Of a stretch of DNA of 64,000 bases, positions 37,857 through 48,401 are shown in pieces (within the stretch, counting starts at the first letter, position 1; each line of letters begins with the position of its first letter). The notes beneath the pieces are model-generated. The model had not been told where the DNA came from. It saw nothing but the letters and a program-made list of their open reading frames with translations, and searched no databases. Origin of the DNA: Deltaproteobacteria bacterium (GTDB lineage: Bacteria; Myxococcota_A; Polyangia; Polyangiales; Houyiibacteriaceae); assembly GCA_017644045.1 (NCBI GenBank), contig JAEPMI010000007.1:434001-498000 (forward strand), in the 5' to 3' direction. Both the position numbers and the translations under genes were made by a program.

Positions 37857-37889
37857 TCGCCCCCTTGGTACCACGCGGAGCGGCTCCTC

Positions 37890-38053
37890 AACCAGAGTTC
37901 GCGATTCTGGATACGCCCTCGCCGGTCCCCGACGCCGCACTCCGCGCCCGAGCGCCTCGAATGGCCTACGGGCCGTCCGTCGTTGCCGCGGATCGCGAAT
38001 GGCGAAGCCGGATGCCTCGCCCGATCCCATACCCAGAATCACGAACTCTGGTT
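37890..38053. repeat. long inverted repeat, 26-bp arms
   Basis: Arms 37890-37915 and 38028-38053 match at 23 of 26 positions as inverted copies (cores AACCAGAGTTCG and CGAACTCTGGTT), enclosing 112 bp without an open gene. No target duplication is seen at the edges. It fills the gap between two minus-strand genes, with the right arm touching the stop codon at 38053. It could be a non-autonomous mobile element or an RNA structure at the 3' end of the upstream gene. Confidence 0.75.
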
Positions 38054-39300
38054 CAGGGGGAACAGCCGATGAGGATCGACTCGGCCGTGGTCTCTTCGAC
38101 GGTGCCGGTGAAGACCGAGACCAGGGCCTCCTCCCCCGAGCCCGCGAGGGAGAGCTCGCTCCGGCCGCTGCCCGAGTCGAGCTCCACGAGCGCGCCCAGC
38201 GTGGGGCGGACCGCGCGATCGAAGCCCATCACCACGTAGCCGCTGTCGATCCTGCCGCCGAGCCACCCGAGCTCGATGCCCGCGACCACCCCGAAGTCGG
38301 TCGTGGCGAGCTCGATGCCGACCGGCCCGTAGGCGCCGAAGCGGGCGCGGTCCGGCAGCGGCACGATGCGCTCCTGACGAACCGACCCATCGGGATCCAG
38401 GAGGACCATCCGAACCACGGGGCCATCGCCGTCATCATCCAGGAAGGCCAACACGATCCCATCGGTCAGATCGGGCCAGCGGGCCACCGCCACGTGGGAG
38501 CCGTTCGTGCCGAAGGTGCGCTCGAGCGGCGCCACCCCGGGCTCCTGCCACCAGTAGAGTCGCGTGGTGGCCCCGTCACGCACCCGGCTGACCCCGAACG
38601 CGCCGTTCTCGTAGGCCACCGCGCCGCCGATGCCCGGCCAGAGCGTGTCCACGTCGGAGCTCGGCGCGAGCCGATCCGACTCGTAGAAGCGATGCTGGCT
38701 GCCCCCCACGTCGCACTCGAAGAAGTCGAAGGCCGCAAACCAGCCGGTGGGTCGAGCGACCAGATCGGTGACGTCGCGCCGCAGGACGCAGCCCGGTACG
38801 GAGTCGAGGCGCGGCGCGAGCTCGCCCTCGTCGCTCGGCTCGAAGGAGTCGGTGAAGGCCGTCCACTGCACGCCGCTCGCCACGATCAGCGTCTCTCCCG
38901 ATGCGGCCGCGGCCATGCCACGGGCCGACGGGTGCGCGTCCATGATCGGCTGATCCTCGCCCACGCTCAGCGCACCGCCACCACGCACTCGGCGGGCGGC
39001 GAGGATCGGACCGCGGCCGCAGGTGTCCGGAGATTCGCGCGCGATCTGGTCGAACGCACTGCCACGCGCGACCGTGGCCGAGTCGGTCACGGGGCCACAC
39101 GCGAGCGATCTCCAGGGGCTCCGGTCCCGGTCCAGCACGGTGAGCACCTCGCAGCTCGGCGAGGGCACGAACGCGTCGCGGCGACCGAGATCGATGGGTG
39201 CGGCGTCCCGCAGTACGGGGGCGTCCCCGAGCTCGTGGCTCCGATAGCAGCCGACGAGCAAGAGCGTCACGAGCGCCATCGACCGAGCCGAACCCCCCAT
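38053..39300 (-). CDS. lipoprotein of unknown function
   Basis: 415 residues from ATG 39300, picked because it begins a lipoprotein signal (ARSMALVTLLLVGCYRSHELG, lipobox LVGC) and TAGCTT lies seven bases upstream on the minus strand; the longer frame to 39498 is not protein-like. The mature protein is beta-rich, with repeated short W- and D/G-containing segments (LVARPTGWFAAFDFFECDVG, DGIVLAFLDDDGDGPVVRMV) that could be a propeller. Cysteines are few. No family recognised. Its stop falls inside the right arm of the inverted repeat. Confidence 0.7.
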   Translation of the reverse strand: MGGSARSMALVTLLLVGCYRSHELGDAPVLRDAAPIDLGRRDAFVPSPSCEVLTVLDRDRSPWRSLACGPVTDSATVARGSAFDQIARESPDTCGRGPILAARRVRGGGALSVGEDQPIMDAHPSARGMAAAASGETLIVASGVQWTAFTDSFEPSDEGELAPRLDSVPGCVLRRDVTDLVARPTGWFAAFDFFECDVGGSQHRFYESDRLAPSSDVDTLWPGIGGAVAYENGAFGVSRVRDGATTRLYWWQEPGVAPLERTFGTNGSHVAVARWPDLTDGIVLAFLDDDGDGPVVRMVLLDPDGSVRQERIVPLPDRARFGAYGPVGIELATTDFGVVAGIELGWLGGRIDSGYVVMGFDRAVRPTLGALVELDSGSGRSELSLAGSGEEALVSVFTGTVEETTAESILIGCSP

Positions 39301-39602
39301 GGGGCCAAAGCTAGCGCGTGAGTCAGCCCGGTTGAAGGGCGCTACGCGCCCTGACCCCGCCCGCTGCGGTCGTCCCCTCACGCTCGAAGATACTTCGGCA
39401 TCTCCTCGGTTCGCGGACACCCCATCGAACCCGCCCAGACCACGGATCACCCGCCAACCGTTCTGACTCACGCGCTGCAGCGGGTGAGCATCGCTCACCC
39501 TTCGAGGACGCGAAAAACCGGCCCGTCGGCTTGATCAGTGGGGGATCTCACGGCTAGAACGAGTGCCGGGCGCGGTCAGTTGTTGGGGCCGTTGCTCGTG
39601 GG
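39301..39602. other. divergent intergenic region with a perfect 8-bp inverted repeat
   Basis: 302 bp between divergent lipoprotein genes. It holds GGGTGAGC-ATC-GCTCACCC (39482-39500), a perfect inverted repeat with a three-base centre, which could be an operator, and the minus-strand -10-like AAGCTA/TAGCTT at 39308-39313. I see no small gene in it. Confidence 0.5.
39308..39313 (-). promoter_or_regulatory. TAGCTT -10-like hexamer, leaderless start at 39300
   Basis: On the minus strand TAGCTT is seven bases before ATG 39300, with no Shine-Dalgarno between. Confidence 0.45.
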
Positions 39603-41669
39603 GTGACGATGATGGCGAACGTGAGGGTCCCGAGGTGGGCCCTGCTCATGTGCGGGATATTGTTCTTGGGGTACGCGGAGGCGTGCAACGAGCCCGACTT
39701 CGCCGATCCGCCGGGTGAGGGCGACCGCCTCACGCTCGGTGGGTTGGTCTACGAGATCCTCCACTCGAACCTCGAGCGCGCCGACACGTGCGGCACCGAG
39801 TACGCGGACACGCTCGAGATCGACAAGGAGCGCTTCGTCACGAGCTTCGATCACGCCATCAGCGAGGACGTGGTCGACACCCTCCCCGAGCTGCTCGGCG
39901 GGACCCTGCTGCCGGTCGTGGACAGCGGTGAGCTTCCGGCGATGACCGACGCGCTCGCGCAGGCCATGGCGCTGCTCGTCGACGACGAGATCGATCCCGA
40001 CCGACGCGCGATGAGCTCTGCGCTCGAGATCGCGCAGACCCGCTCCACCCTCGAGCGCTCGCACGTCTTCGAGGTCGTGCGCCGGCTGCTCGCCGACCCG
40101 AACCTCGAGGACCGCATCCACTCGCTCGCGGCGATCGCGCAGGCGCGGGACGGCGACGGCAATCTCCTCGGCACCGTGCTCGAGATCCTCGGCCGCAACC
40201 TGGAGGAGCCCTTCGAGACCGAGTGCGAGGGCGTGGTGGTCGACGACCTGTCCGACACCTTGCTCGCCACCGACCCCTACGCGCCGGATGCCTCGATGGG
40301 CGCACCTGCTTGGGCGGTTCGCGCCGACGAGAACGGCAACCCGCGCGTAGCGGCACGCGGCGGCGCCCTCCCCGCTCCCTTCGTCGACGCCGACGGCGAC
40401 CTCGTCGCGGACATCGACGCGCTGGGGCGCCCGGTCGACGCTGCCGGCGCTCCGATCGACCTGCCCGCCTTCGGCGAGGGCGACGGCTTCGACGACGAGG
40501 GCCGGGCCCTCGGGGACGACGGCGAGCTCCTCTACGCCTACGTCGACGTGAAGCAGACCACGCTCTCCCACGTGCTCCAGCTGCTGCGCGCCGCGCTCGA
40601 CGCCGACGTCCACCGCGACCTCGTCGACGTCGCCGAGTCGGTCCTCGGCTCGCCGGTCGCCTGCGCGGACGGAACCCCCGGCTGCTACGAGTACCCGTCG
40701 GACGACCACCCGCTCGCCGACCTCGCCTTCCTGATCTTCGAGATCGCCGGCGACGAGCGCGCTCGGACTCTGATCGAGGCCCTCGCCGTCCTCCTCGAAG
40801 AGGACCCGGAGCTCGCCGAGGACGTGCTGGTCGCGCTCGGCAACGTCATCGAGGCGTTCGAGGGCAGCAGCCTCTCGCTCACCGACCGCGAGCTGCTCGA
40901 GACCGCCGAAGGGTTGGTCCCGCTCCTCGCCGACGTCTTCGAGCTGCCCGCGAGCGGCGGCGCCAGCACCCCCCGCCTCCTGCTCGACGTGGTCGCCGAC
41001 CTCGGCGAGAACGCCCGCGACTTCCCGGAAGAGCTCGGGCTCATCATCGACTACCACGAGCTCCACAAGGACGCGGCGTGCTCGGCGGAGATGCCCGATC
41101 TGAGCCGATCGGTCTCCACGGACTACGACCGGCCGCGCTTCTACATGTCGGGCGGCATGTCGGTGGACAACCGCTCAGCGCTCGAGCAGGTCATCGAGCT
41201 CCTCGACGTGGCCGACTGCGGCGACGTGCCCTTCAGCGGCGACCGCTCGGTGGCCTACGTGCTGCTGGACCTGCTGGCGGATCGGAACCCCAGCACGGTC
41301 TGCGGCCTCATCGACGCCTTCCTCGGCGTCATCGACGTCTTCGGCGGCGCGAGCGACTTCGTCGTGAGCGGTGCGCTCGATCTCATCGGATGCAACGGTG
41401 ACGCCGTCGTCGGCGAGCTGCGCTCCCTCGACGCGCTGGCGCAGAGCGGGGCCCTCGATTTCCTCATCCCGGTGGCGCGCGTCTTCAAGGCGCAGGGTCA
41501 GCTCGAGCTGCTCATCGACATCCTCCAGTTCGTGGCGGCCGACTCCGGCTCGACGAGGACTCGGACCCGGGAACCCAATCGGTGGTCCGCCGCGCCCTGC
41601 CCTCGATCAGCGCGGCGATCGAGGCCGGCGTGGGCGACCCCATCCTCGACTTCGTCGACATCCTCCTGA
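39603..41669 (+). CDS. large secreted/lipoprotein, N-terminal part (frameshifted gene)
   Basis: GTG 39603 or ATG 39609/39612 begins a signal sequence (LLMCGILFLGYAEACNEPDF) with possible lipobox AEAC. The protein is almost all helical, with repeated leucine/aspartate-rich helices such as LLGGTLLPVVDSGELPAMTD and LIEALAVLLEEDPELAEDVL; these look like HEAT-type or armadillo-like solenoid repeats. Coherent sequence stops after LIDILQFVAAD (about base 41546). The last ~40 residues are Arg/Ser-rich frame debris, while the same repeat style continues in the next frame at 41550. The intact protein would be about 1009 residues. Function unknown; the FadL porin gene follows. Confidence 0.75.
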   Translation: MTMMANVRVPRWALLMCGILFLGYAEACNEPDFADPPGEGDRLTLGGLVYEILHSNLERADTCGTEYADTLEIDKERFVTSFDHAISEDVVDTLPELLGGTLLPVVDSGELPAMTDALAQAMALLVDDEIDPDRRAMSSALEIAQTRSTLERSHVFEVVRRLLADPNLEDRIHSLAAIAQARDGDGNLLGTVLEILGRNLEEPFETECEGVVVDDLSDTLLATDPYAPDASMGAPAWAVRADENGNPRVAARGGALPAPFVDADGDLVADIDALGRPVDAAGAPIDLPAFGEGDGFDDEGRALGDDGELLYAYVDVKQTTLSHVLQLLRAALDADVHRDLVDVAESVLGSPVACADGTPGCYEYPSDDHPLADLAFLIFEIAGDERARTLIEALAVLLEEDPELAEDVLVALGNVIEAFEGSSLSLTDRELLETAEGLVPLLADVFELPASGGASTPRLLLDVVADLGENARDFPEELGLIIDYHELHKDAACSAEMPDLSRSVSTDYDRPRFYMSGGMSVDNRSALEQVIELLDVADCGDVPFSGDRSVAYVLLDLLADRNPSTVCGLIDAFLGVIDVFGGASDFVVSGALDLIGCNGDAVVGELRSLDALAQSGALDFLIPVARVFKAQGQLELLIDILQFVAADSGSTRTRTREPNRWSAAPCPRSARRSRPAWATPSSTSSTSS

Positions 41670-42631
41670 CGCTCGAGACGGCCGATGGCGAGCCGCTGGC
41701 CGACGCGCTCATCGACGCCATCGCGTTCCTCATCGACGACGACGGCACCATCCAGACCCGGCAAGGCCCGGCCGACACGAGCTACGTGCTGGCGCTGCTG
41801 CAGCCGCTGAAGGAGACGGTCGGCCGGCTGCGCACCGGGCGCGCCACCCCGGCCTTCGATCGACTGGTCGACCACCTCGGCGGCTACCTCACCGACACCC
41901 GCATGGAAGGTGGCCGCGAGGTGCTCGCGGACCAGAACCTGATCCCGCTGGCGACCGTGCTCAGCGACACGGCCCGCGAGGCGACCACGCTCAGACCCGC
42001 GGCCTGGCAGTGCTACGTCGGCGAGGCCCAGAGCGGCGTGGACGATCTGCTGGTCGGCCAGGACTTCGCCGCCGTGGTGCGACTCGTGGGGACGCTCGAG
42101 CGTCACCCGGAGGGCGAAGAGGTCGAGGATTGGCTCAGCAGCATGCTCGACCCCTCCGCGACCGACGGGCTCTATGGCCCGATGCTCCAGGTCGGCGCGG
42201 GCGTGCTCGGGACGGACACCACTCGCCCCGACGGCACCGACATCGACGTGCAACCGCTGGTGAGCTGGCTCGGTCGAGTCGCGCGCCAGCGCAGCGACGA
42301 CGGCGCGGATCTCGTCGGCATCGTCGACCGGATGCTGATGGCCGACGAGGACGGCGCGATGCTCGCCATCGGGCGCAACTTCGTGAACCCGGGACCGCTC
42401 GAGTCGGGCGAGTCGCCCGCCGAGACCTTCTTCGAGATCTTCGATTCGGTGACGAACGTGTCCGAGCCGATGATGTGCACCGTGGACGGCGACCTCCGCT
42501 ACTCCGTCGGCGAGGCGGACGAGACGGTCACGGGCATGGTCGACTTCATGGAGTCCGACACCGGGCTCGGCGCCATCTACGAGCTCATCGGGCTCCGCCG
42601 CGATGGCCCCGCCACCGTCGCGGAAGAGTGA
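41582..42631 (+). CDS. C-terminal part of the frameshifted solenoid lipoprotein
   Basis: 349 residues from the first start in this frame, but coherent sequence begins earlier, at about 41550 (LDEDSDPGTQSVV), so this is the continuation of the preceding gene and not a separate one. It continues the same Leu/Asp helical repeats (FVDILLTLETADGEPLADAL, SWLGRVARQRSDDGADLVGI). A single missing base near 41547-41550 would join the frames. No slippery site is visible, so it is an assembly error or a fresh mutation. Confidence 0.7.
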   Translation: MVRRALPSISAAIEAGVGDPILDFVDILLTLETADGEPLADALIDAIAFLIDDDGTIQTRQGPADTSYVLALLQPLKETVGRLRTGRATPAFDRLVDHLGGYLTDTRMEGGREVLADQNLIPLATVLSDTAREATTLRPAAWQCYVGEAQSGVDDLLVGQDFAAVVRLVGTLERHPEGEEVEDWLSSMLDPSATDGLYGPMLQVGAGVLGTDTTRPDGTDIDVQPLVSWLGRVARQRSDDGADLVGIVDRMLMADEDGAMLAIGRNFVNPGPLESGESPAETFFEIFDSVTNVSEPMMCTVDGDLRYSVGEADETVTGMVDFMESDTGLGAIYELIGLRRDGPATVAEE

Positions 42632-42671
42632 TCCCGCTCGCGCGCCCAACGACAACCCTCCCACTCCCGTG

Positions 42672-44024
42672 ATGACGATGAAGCGCTTGCTGACGCTCGC
42701 CGCGCTGGGGCTCTGCTTTCCGAGCCTCGCTCTGGCGAACACCCCCGACGACATCCAGGGCCTCGGTGCCCGCGCGAACGCCATGGGCGGCGCCGGCACC
42801 GCGTTGTCGGAAGACTTCGCCGCCACGCACTACTCGCCGGCGAACCTGGCCTACTGCCGTGAGAGCTCGATCAGCCTGGCGCTGCGTCACACCATCTACG
42901 AGCTCGAGCTCGACAGCGACGACCCCGACGACCCGGACGTGAAGGAGCTGCGGAACCAGACCCGCACCACCATCGGCGTCTGCAACCGGCTGCCCTTCGG
43001 CTTCGCCCTCGGCATCGTCTTCGGCGTCGGCCTCCAGAACCCGATGACGCTCGACCAGGGCACCCTCGACGAGCAGCCGCAGTTCCTGCTCTACGGCGAG
43101 CCCCTCGAGCAGCTCTCGATCCAGCTGGGCCTGGCGTACCAGATCGTCGACCAGCTGAGCATCGGCATCGGCGCGAGCATCCTGGTCAACAGCGGCCTCG
43201 GCATCGACGCCAACATCCCCGTCGTCACCGCCGACAGCGAGACGCTCTCGACCCGGATCCGCTGGGACCTCTCGCCCACCGCCAGCATCATCGCGTCGGC
43301 GCACGTGCGGCCGATCCCGGAGCTCCGCTTCGCCCTCACCTATCGCTCGGCGCTCTTCCACGACCTCGACGCGCCCGCGACCATCGAGGTGAACGCCGCG
43401 GGCGCCTTCCTCGACGTGCCCATCCTGATCGAGAGCGCGGCCTGGTACTCGCCGCAGCAGATCGCCTTCGGCGCGACCTACTCGTTCCGCGACATGCTGA
43501 CCTTCGCCTTCGACTTCAGCTGGCAGGACTGGTCGAAGCACCCCGGTCCCTTCCTGGTGGTGACCCCCAACAGCCCACCGGGCGAGATGACCGTCGCGGA
43601 TGGGCTCAGCTACCCGCCCCGCGAGGACTACGGCTTCAGCGACGCGTTCGTGCCGCGCATCGGCGTCGAGTTCCGCACCCTCGAGGAGCGGAACCTCGCG
43701 ATCCGCGCCGGCTACTCGTTTCGCAACCAGGTGGCGCCGCTCCCCACGCAGACCTCCAACCTCCTCGACTCCGCCATGCACTCGATCAGCCTCGGCGGCG
43801 GCTACGACTTCGGCGACGACCCGGACTCCGCCAACCCCGCGCCCGGCAGCCCCTACGTGCGCGGCGTCGATGGTCGCCTCAGCATCTTCGTGCGCGTCGG
43901 CCACATGAAGAGTCAGACCGTCGACCGCCCCGATCGAGTCGCCAACGATGAGCCGCTCGGTCGCTACACTTTCGGCGGCAACGTCGTCGACGCCGGCCTC
44001 GAGCTCACCCTCGGCTGGTTCTAA
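42672..44024 (+). CDS. OMPP1/FadL/TodX-family outer-membrane transporter
   Basis: About 450 residues from ATG 42672 (ATG 42678 equally good). Signal peptide [20 protein letters not shown]. The mature N-terminus carries the FadL hallmark [20 protein letters not shown], then [12 protein letters not shown], the plug segment that binds hydrophobic ligands. The rest alternates hydrophobic residues as expected for a 14-strand barrel and ends with a terminal aromatic (LTLGWF) needed for BAM insertion. It should import long-chain fatty acids or other hydrophobic compounds across the outer membrane. Upstream gene in the same direction ends 40 bases before it. Confidence 0.92.
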   Translation: MTMKRLLTLAALGLCFPSLALANTPDDIQGLGARANAMGGAGTALSEDFAATHYSPANLAYCRESSISLALRHTIYELELDSDDPDDPDVKELRNQTRTTIGVCNRLPFGFALGIVFGVGLQNPMTLDQGTLDEQPQFLLYGEPLEQLSIQLGLAYQIVDQLSIGIGASILVNSGLGIDANIPVVTADSETLSTRIRWDLSPTASIIASAHVRPIPELRFALTYRSALFHDLDAPATIEVNAAGAFLDVPILIESAAWYSPQQIAFGATYSFRDMLTFAFDFSWQDWSKHPGPFLVVTPNSPPGEMTVADGLSYPPREDYGFSDAFVPRIGVEFRTLEERNLAIRAGYSFRNQVAPLPTQTSNLLDSAMHSISLGGGYDFGDDPDSANPAPGSPYVRGVDGRLSIFVRVGHMKSQTVDRPDRVANDEPLGRYTFGGNVVDAGLELTLGWF

Positions 44025-44089
44025 GACTGTGGATTCGCGAACCGAGGTACGCGGTTGCTCCCCTCGAGACGGAGGTCCATGGTTCGCTC

Positions 44090-44836
44090 ATGACCGAGTC
44101 GCCCCCACCGGTTGTGCCTGACCACGAGGGGGCGGACGTGGTGCTTCGCGCGGACGAGGTCACCAAGATCTACGCGATGGGCGAGGTGGAGGTGCACGCC
44201 CTCCGCGGAGTCAGCCTCTCGCTCCACGCCAGCGAGCTGATGGTCCTCCTCGGTGCCTCCGGCTCCGGCAAGTCGACGCTCCTCAACCTGATGGGCGGCC
44301 TCGACACCCCGACCGGCGGACAGATCCACTACCGCGACCAGGAGCTCACCGCGGCGACCGACCGCGAGCTCACCCGCTACCGCCGCGAGAACGTCGGCTT
44401 CATCTTCCAGTTCTACAACCTGATCCCCAGCCTCACCGCGCGGGAGAACGTCGCGCTCGTCACCGAGCTGGTCGACGACCCGATGAGCCCGGAGGAGGCG
44501 CTCGAGCGCGTGGGCCTCGGGGACCGGATGGACCACTTCCCCTCGCAGCTCTCCGGCGGCGAGCAGCAGCGTGTCGCCATCGCGCGCGCCGTCGCCAAGA
44601 AGCCGGCGGTCCTGCTCTGCGACGAGCCCACCGGCGCGCTCGACTACAAGACCGGCGTGAAGGTCCTCGAGGTGATCGCGACGATCAACGCCGAGCTCGG
44701 GACCACCACCGCGATCATCACGCACAACGTGCCGGTCGGCGCGATGGCCGAGCGGGTGGTCACGCTCTCGGACGGCCAGCTCGTGAGCGACGTCCGCAAC
44801 GAGTCGCCGGTTTCGCCCACGGAGCTCCGCTGGTGA
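44090..44836 (+). CDS. ABC transporter ATP-binding protein (MacB/LolD type)
   Basis: 248 residues. Walker [22 protein letters not shown]-loop [20 protein letters not shown], signature [16 protein letters not shown], Walker [13 protein letters not shown] and switch His in AIITHNVP. The Q-loop region and length match the MacB/LolD/FtsE subfamily that drives extrusion from the inner membrane. GTGA overlap with the FtsX-type permease shows it is the motor of a three-gene export operon. Confidence 0.96.
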   Translation: MTESPPPVVPDHEGADVVLRADEVTKIYAMGEVEVHALRGVSLSLHASELMVLLGASGSGKSTLLNLMGGLDTPTGGQIHYRDQELTAATDRELTRYRRENVGFIFQFYNLIPSLTARENVALVTELVDDPMSPEEALERVGLGDRMDHFPSQLSGGEQQRVAIARAVAKKPAVLLCDEPTGALDYKTGVKVLEVIATINAELGTTTAIITHNVPVGAMAERVVTLSDGQLVSDVRNESPVSPTELRW

Positions 44837-47193
44837 TCGTCTCGCCGCTGCAGCGCAAGCTCCTGCGCGACCTGGGCGGCATGCGGGGACAGCTCATCAC
44901 CATCGCGCTCGTGGTCGCGAGCGGCGTGGCGGCCTTCATCACCACCCGCAGCACGCTCACCACGCTCCGAGACGCGCGCGCGAGCTTCTACACCGACAGC
45001 CACTTCGCCGACGTCTTCGCGAGCCTGCGACGCGCGCCGCTGACGACGATCGGGCAGCTCGAGGCGATCCCGGGCGTCGCCCGCGTCGATGGCCGGATCG
45101 TCGCTCAGGGCACGATGCCCCTCGAGACGATGAGCGAACCGGCCGTGGCCACGGTCGTCTCGCTGCCGCTCGCGCTCAACCAGGTGCATCTGCTCGAGGG
45201 GCGCTTCCCCGATCCCGGCCACGACGAGCAGGTGGTCATCAGCGACGCCTTCGCGGAGGCGCACGGCTTCGGGCTCGACGACCGCCTCCCGCTCGTCCTC
45301 CGGGGTGTGCGACGTGACGTGCGCATCGTCGGCATCGGGCTCTCGCCGGAGTACGTGATCGTGCTCAGCCCCTCGGACATGGCCATGGACGCTCGCCGCA
45401 AGGGCGTCCTCTTCATGAACCGAGAGGCGGTGGCCGCCGCGAACGACCTCGAAGGCGCCTTCAACGACGTCGCGCTGGCGCTCATCCCGGGCGCGAACGT
45501 GGAGAGCGTGAAGGACGCCGTCGACGACGTGCTCGAGCGCTACGGTGGCTTCGGCTCCATCGCTCGCGACCGACAGACGAGCCACTACGTCCTCAACCAG
45601 GAGCTCGCGCAACTCGGCTCGATGTCGACGCAGGTGCCGCCGCTCTTCCTGCTCGTGGCGGCGTTCCTCCTGCACGTCGTGCTCTCGCGCCTCGTCCAGC
45701 AGCAGCGCTCCCAGATCGCGACGCTCAAGGCCGTCGGCTACACCGACCGGCAGATCCTCGCGCACTACCTCCAGCTCGCGGGGCTCATCGTCGTCATCGG
45801 TGCGGCGCTCGGGGTCCTGCTCGGCGCCTTCCTCACCCGGGGGCTCGTGGGGCTCTACGAGGATTACTTCCGCTTCCCGACGCTCGCGGCACGGGTCGAC
45901 CCGCGCACCGCAGCCATCGCCCTGACGGTGAGCTCGCTCGCCGGCGTCGTCGGCACCTTCACCAGCGTGCGCTCGGTCTTGAAGCTCTCGCCCGCCGAGG
46001 CGATGGCGCCGCCCGCACCTGCTCGCTACCGCCGCGGGCTGGTCGACCTCGCGGCCGTCCGCCGACTGCTCGGAACCTCCGCTCGGATGGTCCTTCGCGA
46101 GGTACGTCGGCGCCCGACCCGGACCATCCTGAGCGCGCTGGGAATCGCGGTCGCGGTCGCCATCCTGGTGCTCGCGCGCTTCTTCAGCGACGCGATGGAC
46201 CACCTCGCGAACGTCGAGCTCCACGAGAGCCAGCGCTGGAGCACGCAGGTGGCGTTCACGGAGCCGCGCGAGGCGACCGACCTGGGCACCCTTCGAAACA
46301 TCCCCGGCGTCCTCCAGGTCGAGGCGATGGACTCCGTTCCGGTGCGAGCACGACACGGCCACCACAGCCGAGACGTGGTCCTCAACGGCTACCCGAGCGG
46401 CGGCATGGGCATGCAGCGCGTGCTCGCGAACGGTCGGCCCGTCCCGCTTCCGGAGAGCGGCTTCATCCTCACCGACGTCCTGGCCGACGCGCTGGACGTG
46501 GACGTCGGGGACGAGCTGGAGCTCGAGGTGCTCACGGACGACCGTCGAACGATTCGCGTGCCCATCGCCGGGGTCGCCGCGGAGCCCTTCGGCATGGCGG
46601 TCCATGGGCGGGCGGACGTGGTCGCCGCAGCCCTCGGCCGAGTGCCTCGCGCGAGCGTCGCGCTGCTCCGCACCGACTCGGCCTACGTCGACTCGATCGA
46701 CCGGGAGCTCGCGAAGATCCCAGACGTGCTCTCGGTGAACCACATGGCTCGCGTGATGGAGACGTTCCGCGAACAGAGCGCGGACAACATGTTCGTCTTC
46801 TCGCTCATCCTGACGCTCTTCGCGGCCACCATCGCCGTCGGCGTCGTCTACAACAACGCTCGCGTCTCCCTCAGCACGCGCTCGCGCGACCTCGCGAGCC
46901 TCCGGGTGCTCGGCTACACCCGCGCGGAGGTTGCCGGCATCCTGCTCGGCGAGCTCGGGCTACAAGTGGCGCTCGCGATCCCGATCGGCCTCGTGATGGG
47001 GCGCGGGCTCGCCTACGCGATGATGCGGGGCGCCGCCGACCCCGAGGCGTTCCGCCTGCCGATCATCATCAGCTCGCGCACCTACGCGTTCGCGACGGTG
47101 CTCACCATCGCCGCGGCGCTCTTCAGCGCGTGGCTCGTCCGTCGCAAGATCGAACACCTCGACCTCATCGGGGTGCTGAAGACTCGGGAGTGA
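44833..47193 (+). CDS. ABC transporter permease (FtsX/MacB type, two FtsX units)
   Basis: 786 residues. First membrane helix [20 protein letters not shown], then a large periplasmic domain, then three helices ([34 protein letters not shown] and a third). The whole unit is repeated in the second half ([60 protein letters not shown]), giving the 2x FtsX layout of large permeases that act as homodimers or pseudo-heterodimers. Coupled by 4-bp overlaps to both the ATPase and the adaptor. Likely exports lipids, peptides or other cell-surface molecules. Confidence 0.93.
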   Translation: MIVSPLQRKLLRDLGGMRGQLITIALVVASGVAAFITTRSTLTTLRDARASFYTDSHFADVFASLRRAPLTTIGQLEAIPGVARVDGRIVAQGTMPLETMSEPAVATVVSLPLALNQVHLLEGRFPDPGHDEQVVISDAFAEAHGFGLDDRLPLVLRGVRRDVRIVGIGLSPEYVIVLSPSDMAMDARRKGVLFMNREAVAAANDLEGAFNDVALALIPGANVESVKDAVDDVLERYGGFGSIARDRQTSHYVLNQELAQLGSMSTQVPPLFLLVAAFLLHVVLSRLVQQQRSQIATLKAVGYTDRQILAHYLQLAGLIVVIGAALGVLLGAFLTRGLVGLYEDYFRFPTLAARVDPRTAAIALTVSSLAGVVGTFTSVRSVLKLSPAEAMAPPAPARYRRGLVDLAAVRRLLGTSARMVLREVRRRPTRTILSALGIAVAVAILVLARFFSDAMDHLANVELHESQRWSTQVAFTEPREATDLGTLRNIPGVLQVEAMDSVPVRARHGHHSRDVVLNGYPSGGMGMQRVLANGRPVPLPESGFILTDVLADALDVDVGDELELEVLTDDRRTIRVPIAGVAAEPFGMAVHGRADVVAAALGRVPRASVALLRTDSAYVDSIDRELAKIPDVLSVNHMARVMETFREQSADNMFVFSLILTLFAATIAVGVVYNNARVSLSTRSRDLASLRVLGYTRAEVAGILLGELGLQVALAIPIGLVMGRGLAYAMMRGAADPEAFRLPIIISSRTYAFATVLTIAAALFSAWLVRRKIEHLDLIGVLKTRE

Positions 47194-48398
47194 TCGTGGC
47201 TTCGAAGAACAAGACCAGCCGAATCATCCGACGCGTGGTCGGGGGCCTCTTCGCCCTCGGCGTGGTCGCGCTGATCGTCCTCGCATCGCTGCCCAAGCCG
47301 GTGCCGGTCGACACCGCCGAGGTCGCCCGTGGCCCGCTGGAGGTCACCGTCGACGAGGACGGACACACTCGCGTGCAGGATCGCTTCCTCGTGGACGCGC
47401 CCATCGGCGGACGCGTGGGGCGCCCGGAGCTGCGCGCAGGCGACCCGATCCGCGAGGGTCAGGTGCTCGCACGCATCGCCCCCCTCCCCCCTCAGCTGCT
47501 CGACCAACGCTCGCGGGCTCAAGCCGAGGCGCGCGTCGCGAGCGCTCGGGCCGCCCAGCGACAGGCGCGCGCCTCGGTCGCGCGGGCGCAGGCGGCCTCC
47601 GAACAGGCCGCGCGAGACCAGGAGCGGCAGACCCGGCTCTCGAAGAACGGTGGCGTGGCCGCGGCCGCTGCCGAGCGCGCCGTCTTCGAAGCACGGGCAC
47701 GCACTGAAGAGCTCACCAGCGCGCGCTTCGGCGTGCGGGTCGCCGACTACGAGGTGCGCATGGCCCAGGCCGCCCTTGGTCGGCACGGTGATTCGGGCGA
47801 CGACCAGATGGAGGTGCCCGCACCGATCGACGGGCGCGTGCTGCGCGTCCTCCAGGAGAGCGAGGGCGTGGTGATGGCGGGCACGCCACTCGTGGAGGTC
47901 GGCGATCCGGGCGCCCTCGAGATCGTCGTGGACGTCCTCACCGCCGACGCGGTGCGCATCGAACCCGGCGCGCCGGTCCGCATCGAGCGCTGGGGCGGCG
48001 AAACCACCCTCGAAGGCCGCGTCCGCCGGGTCGAGCCGTCGGCGTTCACCAAGACCTCCGCGCTCGGCGTCGAGGAACAGAGGGTGAACGTGGTCATCGC
48101 CATCGAGTCGCCGCGCGACGAGTGGGAAGCGCTCGGCGACGGCTACCGCGTCGAGGCGCGGATCCGAGTCTGGCGCGACGAGGACGTGCTGCAGGTCCCG
48201 ACCAGCGCGCTCTTCCGCACCGACGACGGCTGGGCCGTCTTCGTGGTCGAAGGCGGGATCGCGAAGCGCCGGTCCGTGGAGCTCGGTCGCCAGACCGGCG
48301 TCGACGCGGCCATCGAGTCCGGCCTCGAGGCAGGCGACTTGGTGATCGTCCACCCGAGCGACCAGATCGTCGACGGGGTCGGCGTGGAAGCCCGCTGA
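47190..48398 (+). CDS. HlyD/MacA-type membrane fusion protein
   Basis: 402 residues from GTG 47190, which overlaps the permease stop. N-terminal helix RRVVGGLFALGVVALIVLAS. Split lipoyl motif RFLVDAPIGGRVGRPELRAG and VPAPIDGRVLRVLQESEGVV flanking a long Ala/Arg/Gln coiled-coil hairpin (about 95-200). Beta-barrel and C-terminal domains follow. It completes a MacAB-like tripartite exporter; no outer-membrane factor is encoded here, so it may borrow one. Confidence 0.92.
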   Translation: MIVASKNKTSRIIRRVVGGLFALGVVALIVLASLPKPVPVDTAEVARGPLEVTVDEDGHTRVQDRFLVDAPIGGRVGRPELRAGDPIREGQVLARIAPLPPQLLDQRSRAQAEARVASARAAQRQARASVARAQAASEQAARDQERQTRLSKNGGVAAAAAERAVFEARARTEELTSARFGVRVADYEVRMAQAALGRHGDSGDDQMEVPAPIDGRVLRVLQESEGVVMAGTPLVEVGDPGALEIVVDVLTADAVRIEPGAPVRIERWGGETTLEGRVRRVEPSAFTKTSALGVEEQRVNVVIAIESPRDEWEALGDGYRVEARIRVWRDEDVLQVPTSALFRTDDGWAVFVVEGGIAKRRSVELGRQTGVDAAIESGLEAGDLVIVHPSDQIVDGVGVEAR

Positions 48399-48401
48399 GG
48401 G

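Noticed and set aside
41540..41556. programmed -1 frameshift
   Set aside because: No heptameric slippery site or following pseudoknot is visible; an indel is simpler.
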